This document shows positions 43,524-53,090 of a stretch of 64,000 nt of DNA, one piece after another. How positions within the stretch are numbered: the stretch's first letter is position 1; the number at the start of each line of letters is the position of its first letter. Source of the stretch: Oxalobacteraceae bacterium (lineage in GTDB: Bacteria; Pseudomonadota; Gammaproteobacteria; Burkholderiales; Burkholderiaceae_D). A program made the translations under genes and the position numbers. The stretch lies in contig JAIZVZ010000002.1 of assembly GCA_021768485.1 (NCBI GenBank), forward strand, positions 78,789-142,788. The letters run 5' to 3'. The notes beneath the pieces were generated by a model, which saw nothing but the letters and a program-made list of their open reading frames with translations, did no database searches and had not been told where the DNA came from.

Positions 43524-46500
43524 TTGATATCAGCGCACACTGTCAATCTCACCCGGCGTATCGGTTTGTTGGGCCGCTGTGTAGGCGGCCTTGTTCTTTC
43601 CTTCATGGCACATGGCGCCCAGGCGCAGGCAGTGAGCGTTTCCGAGGGGGGCGTGCCGAGCTATAGCTTGCAGATTGCTGTTCCGCCCGGAATCGCCGGG
43701 ATGACGCCCAATATTGCGCTCATTTATAGCGGTAGCTCCGTCAACGGACCGGTCGGTTACGGCTGGACCGTGCAGGGCATTTCGATGATTACGCGCTGCC
43801 CTGGTGACAAGTTGATCGATGGTTATGCTCAGCCAGTGAGCTACAGTGTCAACGACAAACTGTGCCTCGACGGTCAGCGTTTGATCCAGACCGATGCCAG
43901 TGGCACGGTTGTTAACGCGGCCGTGACCAGTCCGGGCATTGACAATCCCTTTCAACAAAATGACAGTTTGGGCGGTACCGGCCTGGTGCGCGAATACCGT
44001 ACCGAAAAAGACATCTATGCACGTATTCGCGGCTACGGCACGGCCGGTGGTGATCCTGCCAATGGTCCGGCTTATTTTCAGGTCTGGACCAAGAGCGGTC
44101 AGATCTTTGAATATGGAGTTAACAGCAACACGACCGCCAATGCCCAGATTGTGGCGTCAGGGCGTTCGCTGGTGGTGGCCTGGCCAGTCAGCCGGATCAG
44201 CGATACGGTAGGTAATTACATCGATTTTCAATATGAACAACGCGATGTCGCGTGGGGTAGTGGGGTCGTTGCCGGTAGCCCGACCACGGGACATGAATGG
44301 AATTTGCTGGAAATCCGTTATACCGGCAATGGGGCGCAATTGCCGGTCAATAAAGTCGTGTTCGATTATGGCGATCGGCCCGATACGCCCGGCGCGGCGC
44401 AGGATCGCGGCGAAGCCTATCACCAGGGCAGCAAGAATGTCAGTGTCCGCTTGCTGAGCAAGGTAACGACTTACATTAACTGGTCGGCTGACCAGGCAAC
44501 AAAACCGGCCGGTGCTGTGAAAGTCAAGACGATTAAGCTCACTTACGACAATGGCCCGATCAGCCAGCGCAGTCGGCTGAGGCAATTGGTTGAGTGTGCC
44601 GGGGCGGCCGAGACTGCTTGCCTGCCGCCGACCACATTCAATTATGCCGCCGGTGGCGATGTGACTTTCACGCCGAATGCCGCCTTTACAAGCAGCGGGC
44701 TGTCGACGCTGCTGATGCAAAGCACGACCGGTAGTTATAGTGTCTTTACGGGTAATTTTTTCGGTAGCGGCCGTACCGACTTCATTCGCTGGTCGGACTC
44801 GCCGGGAGAAAATCAGTTATATCGCAGCATCGGCGATGGCACATTCGAGGCCATGTCGACCTTTAATATTACTGATCAAAACCTGTTCAGAAGTGATGGC
44901 TGTTATACGTCGATTGCCGGCGATTTTAATGGTGATGGCAAGACTGATATTTTGCGGGTCATGCAGGCGACCTCCACCTCGACCTCTGCTTCGTGCGGCA
45001 CGGTACGGAACATCTTGTATTTGTCCAACGGAAACGGATCGTTTAGTGCCAGTGATGTGACCGGCATTGACTTTACGCAATTGGTGGCGGTTGATACCAC
45101 GCGTTACAACTGCCTGACATCTAATGATAAAGCCATATATGTTCCAAACTGCATGGAGCCTGGCGATATTAATCTTGGCACGGAACAAGGTCTCGGCCAG
45201 AATTATCATGTGCTTGATGTTAACAATGACGGCATCCTTGACATTATCACGACGATCCGGCCACATTCACCGCCTTCCACAACCCCACCAAGCGATGCGA
45301 CTGCCTGTGCTTCTATCGTATGCACACATGTCTATCTCGGTCAGACCAATGGTCAGTTCGTCGAGAGTACGACGACCAATCTGACGCATCAATCGGTTTA
45401 TGCAGATCCGCCTACTTCGCGCTGGATGGCGCAATTCATGAAATTTCCTTATGTTGGCGATGTCGACGGTGATGGTGTGTCTGACTTGATCGTCAAGAGC
45501 GGCGTATGGCTATCGCGCGGCAACGGCAACTTTGTCTTTACACAAAATGCTCTTTCTTCCATGGGGTGCATCTATCCGCTCGATTTTAATGGCGATGGCC
45601 GGGCCGATTGCATGTTTCTGTATTCCCCTTTTGGTGATGTGTCCTATCGGCAATGGCTTTCTCTCTCTGATGGTACGACGACGTTAAAAAAAGCAGCTAA
45701 TTTTAATTTGGTATCGTCGGGGCAGGAATTGTATGGTTTCAGTGATGCCTTGGCTCAATATCAAAGTATCGGCATGCAGGCAGGCGATTTTGATGGTGAT
45801 GGCCGCACCGATATTTTGCGCTGGGAAGATGATCCGACTCAGAATGCGCTGTACCTCAGTAATGGCGATGGCACATTCCGTACGGCCGCGTTCAACTTGA
45901 CGACGGCTGACGATCAATTGCAAAAGAGCGATGGCACTGCCAGTTTCGTGCTGGGTGATTTTACAGGCCATGGCAATATGGAGATTTTGCGGCTGGTCGC
46001 GAACCCGACAGGGGCGAGCGGAGCGACCCGCAATCAGCTGTATGTCAAGACTACCAGCACGCCACCGGACCAGTTGCAATCGGTGACGACCGGCACCGGT
46101 TTGACGACGACGTTGACCTGGGTGCCGCTTAGTAATTCATCGAGCGGCGGACTTGGTGAGCGCTATGCCAGCGACAGCGGCACAGCCAATGCTGCCGTCT
46201 ATCCAGTTGTTGACTTGACGTTGCCGATGTATGTGGTCGCGACCAGCACTGCTGACACCGGGGCCGGCGGCACGCAGAGCACAGAATATTCTTATTCTGG
46301 CTTGAAGACAGCCAATGACGGGCGCGGCTGGATCGGCTTTCGGGAAACGCGTCACCAGAGCCTGGCGCCCGATTTGAGCAATCTGACGGTCCACACGCTT
46401 TATTTGCTCGATGCCGGTTATGTTGGCATGGCCAGCATGAGCGAAACCTGGCTCGGCGCATTGAATGTGAGTTCGTCGCAAGTTCTGAGCCGCAGCACCT

Positions 46501-48137
46501 ATGTGTATTGCGACAAGACGTCCGCATCAGGAGCGGAAGCGGCCGCCACCAGTACGGCGCCTTGCCCGGTATCGGCCAAGGTTCAGCGTCCTTATTTGTA
46601 TATGAGTACGGAAGAGGGCTGGGATCTCGATGGTGCGGTACTGCCCAAGGTCACCACCGTCAATACGTTTAATAATAGTGGCGATCCGACCCAGATCGCG
46701 GTGACGACGTCCGGTACTGCGCTCGGGGTGGCGCAGACGTTTACCAAGACAACGAACAATCAATATAATGCCGACAATACTGCCGGTGATCGTTGGATAC
46801 TGGGCCGATTGCAACAAGCCAGCGTAAGTAACAGTGTGCCGGATATGAGTGCGCTCAGTACCAGTGCCGGTAGTGCGCCAAGTGCGGCAGCCAACCAGGG
46901 GCAAACACTGTCAGTTGGCATCAGCCCGACATCATTGACAGTCGTCCCGGCTGCGCTCGGCGCAGCCAGTGGGGTATTGACGGCCAATGTGAGCGGCGGT
47001 GCCGCGCCTTATACATATAGCTGGGCACGTACGGCCGGTTCCCGCGCTGCTATTTCGAGTTCTGCGGCAGTTAGTCCGACGCTTAGCGCAACCGTGGCCG
47101 CCAGCGATAATTTCACCGAGACATGGGCGGTTACGGTCACCGATGACGGCGGTGCGACCGCGACGGCCAGTGCCAATGTCACGTTTACCGCACCGGCGGT
47201 ACTGGTGTTAAGTGCATGTACGAGCACCACGCCGACCACGGCCCCGACCGTGGCCACGACAACTTGCACACTCAGTAACAGCGGGCAGACGCCGACTGCC
47301 TCCATTTCGTATTCGACAGTCTCAGGCACCACGGTGTCCGGGCCTACCGGTGTGTGTGCTGTTGGCGCCGTCTGCGGCACGGTCACCGTAACGACAAGTG
47401 CGACGGCAGGCAATTATGCGGGCACCTTGAAGGCGATACCGAATGTCGGTGTAGCGGCCAGCGCTGCGATCAATCTGACGGTGAACACGCCACCACCGGC
47501 TGCGCTTGTGTTGAGTGGCTGTACGAGTACGACACCGAGCACGGCACCAGCGCCAGCTACGACGACTTGTACCTTGAGTAATAGCGGGCAGACGGCCACC
47601 ACTTCGATTGCATATTCGGCGATATCGGGCGCTTCGGTGTCGGGGCCGACTGGCGTGTGTGGCGTCGGCGCCGTTTGCGGCACCGTTACTGTGACGACAA
47701 GTACAAGCCCAGGAAACTATGCTGGGACCTTGACGGCGACACCAAACGCTGGCTCGTCGGCTAGCACGGCGATCAATCTGACAGTCAATCCGGGTGTGAC
47801 GACCTTGACGAGCAGCCCTACCACGTTAGCGTTCGGAACTGTCTCCAAAGGGACTCTCAAACAACTGTCCGTGACCATCACAAATGCGGGGCCATACGTA
47901 GCAAGCGGCATAAGCTACGTTGTCAGTGGCCGTGGAGATCCCGGAAATTATTTGAATGCAGGCGGAACTTGCTCCTCAACGCTAGGTGCGGGCGCAAGCT
48001 GCACGGTTATTGTTGGATACGATGCCGGTTGCACCGGCGGTGGCGTCAGCGGCAGCCTCACCATCGCAGGGAGCATTTTTACCTCTGTGGTGACGAGCAT
48101 GACGGCGAGTACCAACAAATCTGGTGTTTGTCCGTAA
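43524..48137 (+). CDS. Secreted SpvB/FG-GAP protein with tandem repeats and anchor-like C-terminus
   Basis: About 1537 residues. A TTG at 43524 has GGAGG eight bases upstream and gives a signal peptide (LTRRIGLLGRCVGGLVLSFMAHGAQA), so I prefer it to the TTG at 43488. Domains: SpvB-like N-terminus (GVPSYSLQIAVPPGIAGMTP, SGSSVNGPVGYGW; to ~300), FG-GAP/VCBS repeats with DFNGDGKTDI and DFDGDGRTDI (~420-870), a PKD-like domain (~1135-1225), two 101-residue repeats (1227-1428) and a terminal beta domain of choice-of-anchor type. SpvB plus RHS is the layout of TcB/TcC-like proteins. Exported by Sec; further secretion by the adjacent machine is inferred. Confidence 0.88.
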   Translation: MISAHTVNLTRRIGLLGRCVGGLVLSFMAHGAQAQAVSVSEGGVPSYSLQIAVPPGIAGMTPNIALIYSGSSVNGPVGYGWTVQGISMITRCPGDKLIDGYAQPVSYSVNDKLCLDGQRLIQTDASGTVVNAAVTSPGIDNPFQQNDSLGGTGLVREYRTEKDIYARIRGYGTAGGDPANGPAYFQVWTKSGQIFEYGVNSNTTANAQIVASGRSLVVAWPVSRISDTVGNYIDFQYEQRDVAWGSGVVAGSPTTGHEWNLLEIRYTGNGAQLPVNKVVFDYGDRPDTPGAAQDRGEAYHQGSKNVSVRLLSKVTTYINWSADQATKPAGAVKVKTIKLTYDNGPISQRSRLRQLVECAGAAETACLPPTTFNYAAGGDVTFTPNAAFTSSGLSTLLMQSTTGSYSVFTGNFFGSGRTDFIRWSDSPGENQLYRSIGDGTFEAMSTFNITDQNLFRSDGCYTSIAGDFNGDGKTDILRVMQATSTSTSASCGTVRNILYLSNGNGSFSASDVTGIDFTQLVAVDTTRYNCLTSNDKAIYVPNCMEPGDINLGTEQGLGQNYHVLDVNNDGILDIITTIRPHSPPSTTPPSDATACASIVCTHVYLGQTNGQFVESTTTNLTHQSVYADPPTSRWMAQFMKFPYVGDVDGDGVSDLIVKSGVWLSRGNGNFVFTQNALSSMGCIYPLDFNGDGRADCMFLYSPFGDVSYRQWLSLSDGTTTLKKAANFNLVSSGQELYGFSDALAQYQSIGMQAGDFDGDGRTDILRWEDDPTQNALYLSNGDGTFRTAAFNLTTADDQLQKSDGTASFVLGDFTGHGNMEILRLVANPTGASGATRNQLYVKTTSTPPDQLQSVTTGTGLTTTLTWVPLSNSSSGGLGERYASDSGTANAAVYPVVDLTLPMYVVATSTADTGAGGTQSTEYSYSGLKTANDGRGWIGFRETRHQSLAPDLSNLTVHTLYLLDAGYVGMASMSETWLGALNVSSSQVLSRSTYVYCDKTSASGAEAAATSTAPCPVSAKVQRPYLYMSTEEGWDLDGAVLPKVTTVNTFNNSGDPTQIAVTTSGTALGVAQTFTKTTNNQYNADNTAGDRWILGRLQQASVSNSVPDMSALSTSAGSAPSAAANQGQTLSVGISPTSLTVVPAALGAASGVLTANVSGGAAPYTYSWARTAGSRAAISSSAAVSPTLSATVAASDNFTETWAVTVTDDGGATATASANVTFTAPAVLVLSACTSTTPTTAPTVATTTCTLSNSGQTPTASISYSTVSGTTVSGPTGVCAVGAVCGTVTVTTSATAGNYAGTLKAIPNVGVAASAAINLTVNTPPPAALVLSGCTSTTPSTAPAPATTTCTLSNSGQTATTSIAYSAISGASVSGPTGVCGVGAVCGTVTVTTSTSPGNYAGTLTATPNAGSSASTAINLTVNPGVTTLTSSPTTLAFGTVSKGTLKQLSVTITNAGPYVASGISYVVSGRGDPGNYLNAGGTCSSTLGAGASCTVIVGYDAGCTGGGVSGSLTIAGSIFTSVVTSMTASTNKSGVCP
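47202..47807 (+). repeat. Tandem 303-bp coding repeat, two copies
   Basis: Copies at 47202-47504 and 47505-47807, each coding 101 residues with LVLS(A/G)CTSTTP, CTLSNSGQT, SGPTGVC and GTVTVTTS in common. They lie in the C-terminal stalk of the SpvB/FG-GAP protein. Each carries several cysteines, which is unusual for an extracellular beta stalk. Confidence 0.85.
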
Positions 48138-48303
48138 CGGAAGAGAGTCATTTATGCACAATCGCTTCTTTCTCCGTTTGCCAGGTCGCCACGCAGCTGA
48201 ACGGTCCGGCGCTAGCGGTTCGTGCGCGCAGCGCGCACGCCGGCAATCGGTACACGGGCCTATAGGTCTTCCCACTCTTAACTTTTTAGGCATAAGGTCC
48301 CTG

Positions 48304-51300
48304 ATGCATCGGCTCGTCTCTTGTTTCGTGCTCGTGTTGAGTACTTTGAGCATGGCGCCGGTATGGGCCGACAGTGTGTACAGCTACAGCCGCAGCAGTT
48401 CCTTTGAATACGATGCGACAAGCGGCCTGCTCACCAGCGAAACGGTTGAGCCGAATAATGTGGCGCTGTGCGTCAAGACCACGTATCAGTACGATGCCTA
48501 CGGTAACAAGATCGGCAGCACCACGGCCAATTGCAGCGGCGCCAGTGGCCGCGCCGTCTTTACGTCACGTAGCAGCAGCTCCAGTTATGCGGCGCAGTCG
48601 GTCACAATCGCCGGTGTGACGGTGGCTGTTCCGGCCGGCGCCTTTGCCGGTGTGGTCGCCAATGCCTTGAATCAGTCGGAAAGTAAAACCTTCGATCCGC
48701 GCTTTGGCAGTGTCTCGAGCCTGACCGGTCCGAATGCCTTGACCGCCAACTGGCAAGTCGACGACTTCGGTCGCACGGTGCGCGAGAGTCGCGCCGACGG
48801 CACCAGCAGCATCAGCGCCTATTGTTATATAACGGGGCGGGTGACGGATACGAGTAGTAATAGCGCCAATTGTCCGACGCCGGCAGCCGCTGAAATTCCC
48901 TATGAGGCGGTCAGTTTCGTGCATAGCGAAGCGCACGATACGAACGACCTCAAGAGCGGGCCGTTTTCTCGCGTCTATCTCGATGCGGCCGGGCGCAAGA
49001 TCCGCAGCGTGACGGAAGCCTTCGATGGCACCAGCCAGCCCGGTGGCAGCAGCCGTCTGATTGTGCAAGATACCGATTACAGTACCCAAGGCACACCGTT
49101 GGTAGCTACCCAACCGTACTTTTTGGACACCCAGTCGTCGACCGCGACCGGCAGCGCCAGTTACGGCATGAGCACCACTGTCTTCGATGCACTGGGGCGG
49201 CCAACAGTGGTCTATATCAGCGATACCCAGGGCGGACAAGGCAGTATCGCTTTTGGTAGTCGCGGCAGCTATACGGCCTCGGCCACGCGCATCAGTTATA
49301 GCGGGCTGGTGACCAAGACGACGAACGACAAGGGGCAGATACGCATCGAAGAGAAAAATGCCAATGGCACATTGGTGCGGGTGACCGATGCGCTCGGCGC
49401 TCAAATCGCGTTTCAGCACGACGCTTTCGATAATCTGATTCAGACGCGCGATGCCCTGCAAAACCTGACCACAGTCAGCTACGACACCCGCGGCCGCAAA
49501 GTCTCGATGAGCGATCCGGACACGGGGCTGTGGCAATACGATTACGATGCGCTTGGCGAACTGGTGTGGCAGCAAAGCCCGAATCAGCGCGCACTTAGTC
49601 AGGCCACGACCATGGCTTACGATGTGCTGGGACGAATGACACAGCGCGTCGAAGCCGAATATACGAGCAGTTGGTCGTACGATACCTATGCCGACGGTAG
49701 TGCCTGTAACAAGGGGATCGGCAAGCTGTGTGCCAGCAGCACCAGCGGCGGCATAGCACGCCGGCTGGTCTACGATAGCTTTGGGCGACCGGTCAATAGT
49801 CGTACCGACATCAGTGGTGGTCCGAGCTTTGCGACGGCAGTCGGCTACGATAGCGCCACCGGGCGCGTAATCAGTCAGAGCTGGCCGACCGGCTTGACGG
49901 TCAACTACCAATATACCGGCAAAGGCTTTTTGTCGACGCTGACGCTGGCGACGGCGGCGACGGTCAATCCGCTGCCGGCCACCAGTGGCGGCACGCCCGG
50001 TGCCAGCACGACTTTGGCCGCCGGCAGCCTGCTGTGGCAGGCGCAAGCCTACAATGCGGCAGGTAAAGCCGAGCAGCAACAGTACGGCAATGGCGTCATC
50101 GGCAAGGCGAGCTTCGATGCCTTGAGTGGACGGGTGACGGCCAGCACGGCTGGTGCCAATGGCGCCACCGATGTCATGAATTACCAGTATGCGTGGGACA
50201 GTTTGAATCACCTGACTGGCCGCACCGACGCCAACGGCGACGGTTTGACGGGCGCGGTGACGGATAACTACACCTATGATGGGATCGGCCGCCTGCAAAG
50301 CTACCGGGTGGCAGCACCTGCCATCCCGAATCTGCAGCGCACGGTGGCGATGCAGTACAACGCACTGGGCAGCATTCTCGAGAAAAGCGATGTCGGCTTT
50401 TACAGTTATCCGGCGCAAGGCGCCGGTGCGGTGCGTCCGCACGCATTGCAAAGCGTGGCCGGCACCTTTAACAGCAGTTATATCTACGATGCCAACGGCA
50501 ATGTGATCACGGCCAGTGCCGGCGGTTACCGCAGCATTGCGTACACGAGTTTCAATTTGCCCGACAGCCAGAACGGCTTGCAAGGGCCGAGCGGTGGTGC
50601 GCAATACACGTGGCAGTATGATGAAAACCATCAACGCATCAAGGAAACGCGGGTCGATACCAGCGGCACCCGCATCACCTGGATGCTGCATCCTGACAAT
50701 GCCGGCGGCCTGTCGTTCGAGAGCGAGCAGAGCGGCAGCGTCATCAGCAATCGTCATTACCTGTCGGCAGGCGGTAGCGCGATCGGTGTCCTGATCTCGA
50801 ACGATGCCTTGCCGACACTGGCCGCAGGTCAGAGTACGCCACCAGTCTTATCGAGCATCACGTTGGACAAGGTCGAATACTGGCACCAGGATCATCTGGG
50901 CAGTCTGGTGGCAACCACTGACCACAATGGGGCGGTGACGGCGCGCTATGCCTACGATCCCTTCGGCAAGCGGCGCACCACCAGCGGCAATTACGACGCC
51001 AATGGCGTCTTGGTCGTGGACTGGAACAATACGAATAGTGGCACCGACCGTGGCTTTACGGGTCATGAGCACCTTGACGATGTCGGTGTGATCCACATGA
51101 ACGGGCGCCTGTTCGATCCGCGCTTGGGCATGTTCATGCAGGGCGATCCGTTCAATCAGGATCCGACGAATCTGCAAAATTTCAATCGGTATGGGTATTG
51201 TTATAACAACCCGATGACGTGTACTGATCCGAGTGGGTATTTATTTTACGGAATGTTCAGTGTTCCGTTCTTCGATAATGCATGGAACAATCATATCAAG

Positions 51301-52260
51301 GCCTATGTGCCGGTGGTTGCAGCGATTATTGTTAATATTTATATGCCAGGGGTATTGGCTGGATTTGGTATTACAGGATGGGAGTCGGCTGCTATTTCAG
51401 GCTTTGTCAGCGGTGCAGTTCGTACGGGAAGTGTGAAGGGTGGACTACAAGGCATGGCTACTGCGGTCATGTTCTATGGTGCAGGGAAGGTGGTAGGAGG
51501 ATATGCCGACAAGGCTGGACACATAACAAATTATAGTAAATTTGCTACTGCTGTCGCTTTGCATGGTGTGGTTGGTTGTGTCAGCAATATGATGGGTGGT
51601 GGTAAATGTGGACCGGGAGCTTTAAGCGCGGCATTTAGCAAGATGGTGACGCCGATTACTGGACCAATCGGCAAAAATGATATGGTTTCGGGCACGGTCA
51701 TTAGTGCTGTTGTTGGTGGAACCGCGTCTGTCCTTGGTGGTGGTAAGTTCTCCAACGGTGCGGTGACGGCATCGTTTAGCTATATCTATAATCAATGTAG
51801 CATGGGCGAATGTCGGCTTAGTAAACCGAATCCCTTTGGCCCTCCGCCTTATCAGGTAGAGGCAAACCGGCAGATGGCAATTAGTGTAGAACGGGTTTTT
51901 ATTAATGCCTGGAATGCAATAAACAATTTTTATGACCGTATTTTTACAAGTGTACCTCCTGTTCCAGATGTATATGTTGGCGATCAGAATGACCGACGGG
52001 CCGGTACTAGTGATAGTGGGTCCCGTCACACGAGTGGACCGCTTTCTCCTGAGTATGGTGGTGTTGGTGATGCAGAAAAAGATTTTGATAAGTTAACCGG
52101 TGGTACCGGAAGGCCAATGCCAGACGATGATAGGCGAAATAAACCAGGCGTGTTAATTGGGGATAATGGCGTATGGATAAGACCTGGTAGCAACGGCTCT
52201 GGCCCGCGTATTGAAATACCTGAAAAGGGTAATAAATTGCCTGAAACACTTCATTATTAA
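48304..52260 (+). CDS. Secreted RHS-repeat protein with variable C-terminal tip (putative polymorphic toxin)
   Basis: About 1318 residues from the ATG at 48304, which starts a signal peptide (MHRLVSCFVLVLSTLSMAPVWA); an ATG at 48154 in frame is an alternative. Many YD/RHS repeats follow (YDAYGNKIG, YDTRGRKVSM, YDPFGKRRT) and end in the RHS core: GFTGHEHLDDVGVIHMNGRL, FDPRLGMFMQGDP, NRYGYCYNNPMTCTDPSGY (~residue 979). The 340 residues after this differ: a Gly/Ala-rich hydrophobic part (~985-1160), then a hydrophilic end with DFDKLTGGTGRP, GDNGVWIRPG, GPRIEIPEKGN, ETLHY. The tip is AT-richer. Its activity is unknown. Confidence 0.88.
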   Translation: MHRLVSCFVLVLSTLSMAPVWADSVYSYSRSSSFEYDATSGLLTSETVEPNNVALCVKTTYQYDAYGNKIGSTTANCSGASGRAVFTSRSSSSSYAAQSVTIAGVTVAVPAGAFAGVVANALNQSESKTFDPRFGSVSSLTGPNALTANWQVDDFGRTVRESRADGTSSISAYCYITGRVTDTSSNSANCPTPAAAEIPYEAVSFVHSEAHDTNDLKSGPFSRVYLDAAGRKIRSVTEAFDGTSQPGGSSRLIVQDTDYSTQGTPLVATQPYFLDTQSSTATGSASYGMSTTVFDALGRPTVVYISDTQGGQGSIAFGSRGSYTASATRISYSGLVTKTTNDKGQIRIEEKNANGTLVRVTDALGAQIAFQHDAFDNLIQTRDALQNLTTVSYDTRGRKVSMSDPDTGLWQYDYDALGELVWQQSPNQRALSQATTMAYDVLGRMTQRVEAEYTSSWSYDTYADGSACNKGIGKLCASSTSGGIARRLVYDSFGRPVNSRTDISGGPSFATAVGYDSATGRVISQSWPTGLTVNYQYTGKGFLSTLTLATAATVNPLPATSGGTPGASTTLAAGSLLWQAQAYNAAGKAEQQQYGNGVIGKASFDALSGRVTASTAGANGATDVMNYQYAWDSLNHLTGRTDANGDGLTGAVTDNYTYDGIGRLQSYRVAAPAIPNLQRTVAMQYNALGSILEKSDVGFYSYPAQGAGAVRPHALQSVAGTFNSSYIYDANGNVITASAGGYRSIAYTSFNLPDSQNGLQGPSGGAQYTWQYDENHQRIKETRVDTSGTRITWMLHPDNAGGLSFESEQSGSVISNRHYLSAGGSAIGVLISNDALPTLAAGQSTPPVLSSITLDKVEYWHQDHLGSLVATTDHNGAVTARYAYDPFGKRRTTSGNYDANGVLVVDWNNTNSGTDRGFTGHEHLDDVGVIHMNGRLFDPRLGMFMQGDPFNQDPTNLQNFNRYGYCYNNPMTCTDPSGYLFYGMFSVPFFDNAWNNHIKAYVPVVAAIIVNIYMPGVLAGFGITGWESAAISGFVSGAVRTGSVKGGLQGMATAVMFYGAGKVVGGYADKAGHITNYSKFATAVALHGVVGCVSNMMGGGKCGPGALSAAFSKMVTPITGPIGKNDMVSGTVISAVVGGTASVLGGGKFSNGAVTASFSYIYNQCSMGECRLSKPNPFGPPPYQVEANRQMAISVERVFINAWNAINNFYDRIFTSVPPVPDVYVGDQNDRRAGTSDSGSRHTSGPLSPEYGGVGDAEKDFDKLTGGTGRPMPDDDRRNKPGVLIGDNGVWIRPGSNGSGPRIEIPEKGNKLPETLHY

Positions 52261-52276
52261 ACATGAGAAAAGTGCC

Positions 52277-52744
52277 ATGAAAAAAATATTACTTTTTGAT
52301 GGGATTTCTTCGTCGTTATTGTTCTCTAGTTTACGTAATGGCTTAAGTGCTTATGCGACGAATGCTACAAATAATTTGCCTCCTTCAACGTTATGGTTGC
52401 GATTATGTGGAGGTGATATTCTTCGAATTGGTGTAGAAATGCATGACCTAAGTGGGTGGGAGGAAATTGGTACGCTTGCGGCTGACTTCGTTGATGAAGA
52501 GAGCGCGCCGGAGATGATTGTTTTACCTGTGTCTTGGTCATGCGTACGAGAAATTCAAAAAATTGTCTACAATTCGGATGAGTGTGAGGCTGAATGTGGA
52601 TTTTCTTTATGCTCGAATAGTGGGGATGAATTTATTGTTGTGCCAGAGGCTAATGTTTGTATGTTGGCCATTAAGGCCCCATTTTATCAAAGGCCTTTTA
52701 AGCCTGAGCATGATTTGACCGCTTACATTCGAAAACCTTTTTAG
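52277..52744 (+). CDS. Putative immunity protein for the RHS tip
   Basis: A 155-residue protein starting 16 bases after the RHS stop: MKKILLFDGISSSLLFSSLR.... It is soluble-looking, has no confident signal peptide, contains several Cys and acidic residues (VEMHDLSGWEEIGTLAADFVDEES), and is much more AT-rich than its neighbours, like the RHS tip. Small AT-rich genes directly after RHS tips are usually immunity genes. I do not recognise the family, so immunity is inference from position alone. Confidence 0.55.
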   Translation: MKKILLFDGISSSLLFSSLRNGLSAYATNATNNLPPSTLWLRLCGGDILRIGVEMHDLSGWEEIGTLAADFVDEESAPEMIVLPVSWSCVREIQKIVYNSDECEAECGFSLCSNSGDEFIVVPEANVCMLAIKAPFYQRPFKPEHDLTAYIRKPF

Positions 52745-52821
52745 CACACAAGGATGCCGCAAATTGAGGCACGCATAATGAGCTTGATGTGTTAGTTGGT
52801 GCAAGAGAATAACTCAGAGTT

Positions 52822-53051
52822 GTACCTGATCGTCACTGGTACACGGCGTGATGGCCGTCGGCGATATGATAGGCAATCTAAAAATCTAAACGTAGACTGG
52901 CCGAGGCGTGTCTGCAGCCTGGCGTGTCGTTGGCGGGCATGGCCCTTAGACATGGAGTGAACGCTAACCTGTTGCGCAAATGGGTGGTGGGCCTTCAACT
53001 TGAGAGCAACCTAGCGCAGCATGGCACCATGGATGCCCCGGCCGATCCGTT
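52822..53051 (+). pseudogene. IS66-family orfA remnant
   Basis: Translating in two frames gives VTGTRRDGRRRYDRQSK and then RRLAEACLQPGVSLAGMALRHGVNANLLRKWV, the N-terminal helix-turn-helix of IS66 TnpA-like (OrfA) proteins. A small insertion or deletion near 52880 separates the frames. The remnant is cut at 53051 by the next insertion sequence. Confidence 0.7.
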
Positions 53052-53079
53052 TGAATCGCCCCGACTTTCGTGGAGGCCG
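53052..53079. repeat. Terminal inverted repeat, left end of IS3-family element
   Basis: Pairs with the inverted copy at 54335-54362; the outer 12 bases (TGAATCGCCCCG) are identical. Confidence 0.85.
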
Positions 53080-53090
53080 GTTAATGTGAG

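Noticed and set aside
48565..50757. Long minus-strand ORF (730 codons) opposite the RHS gene
   Set aside because: Antisense shadow of the repetitive RHS coding sequence, low complexity, no family match.
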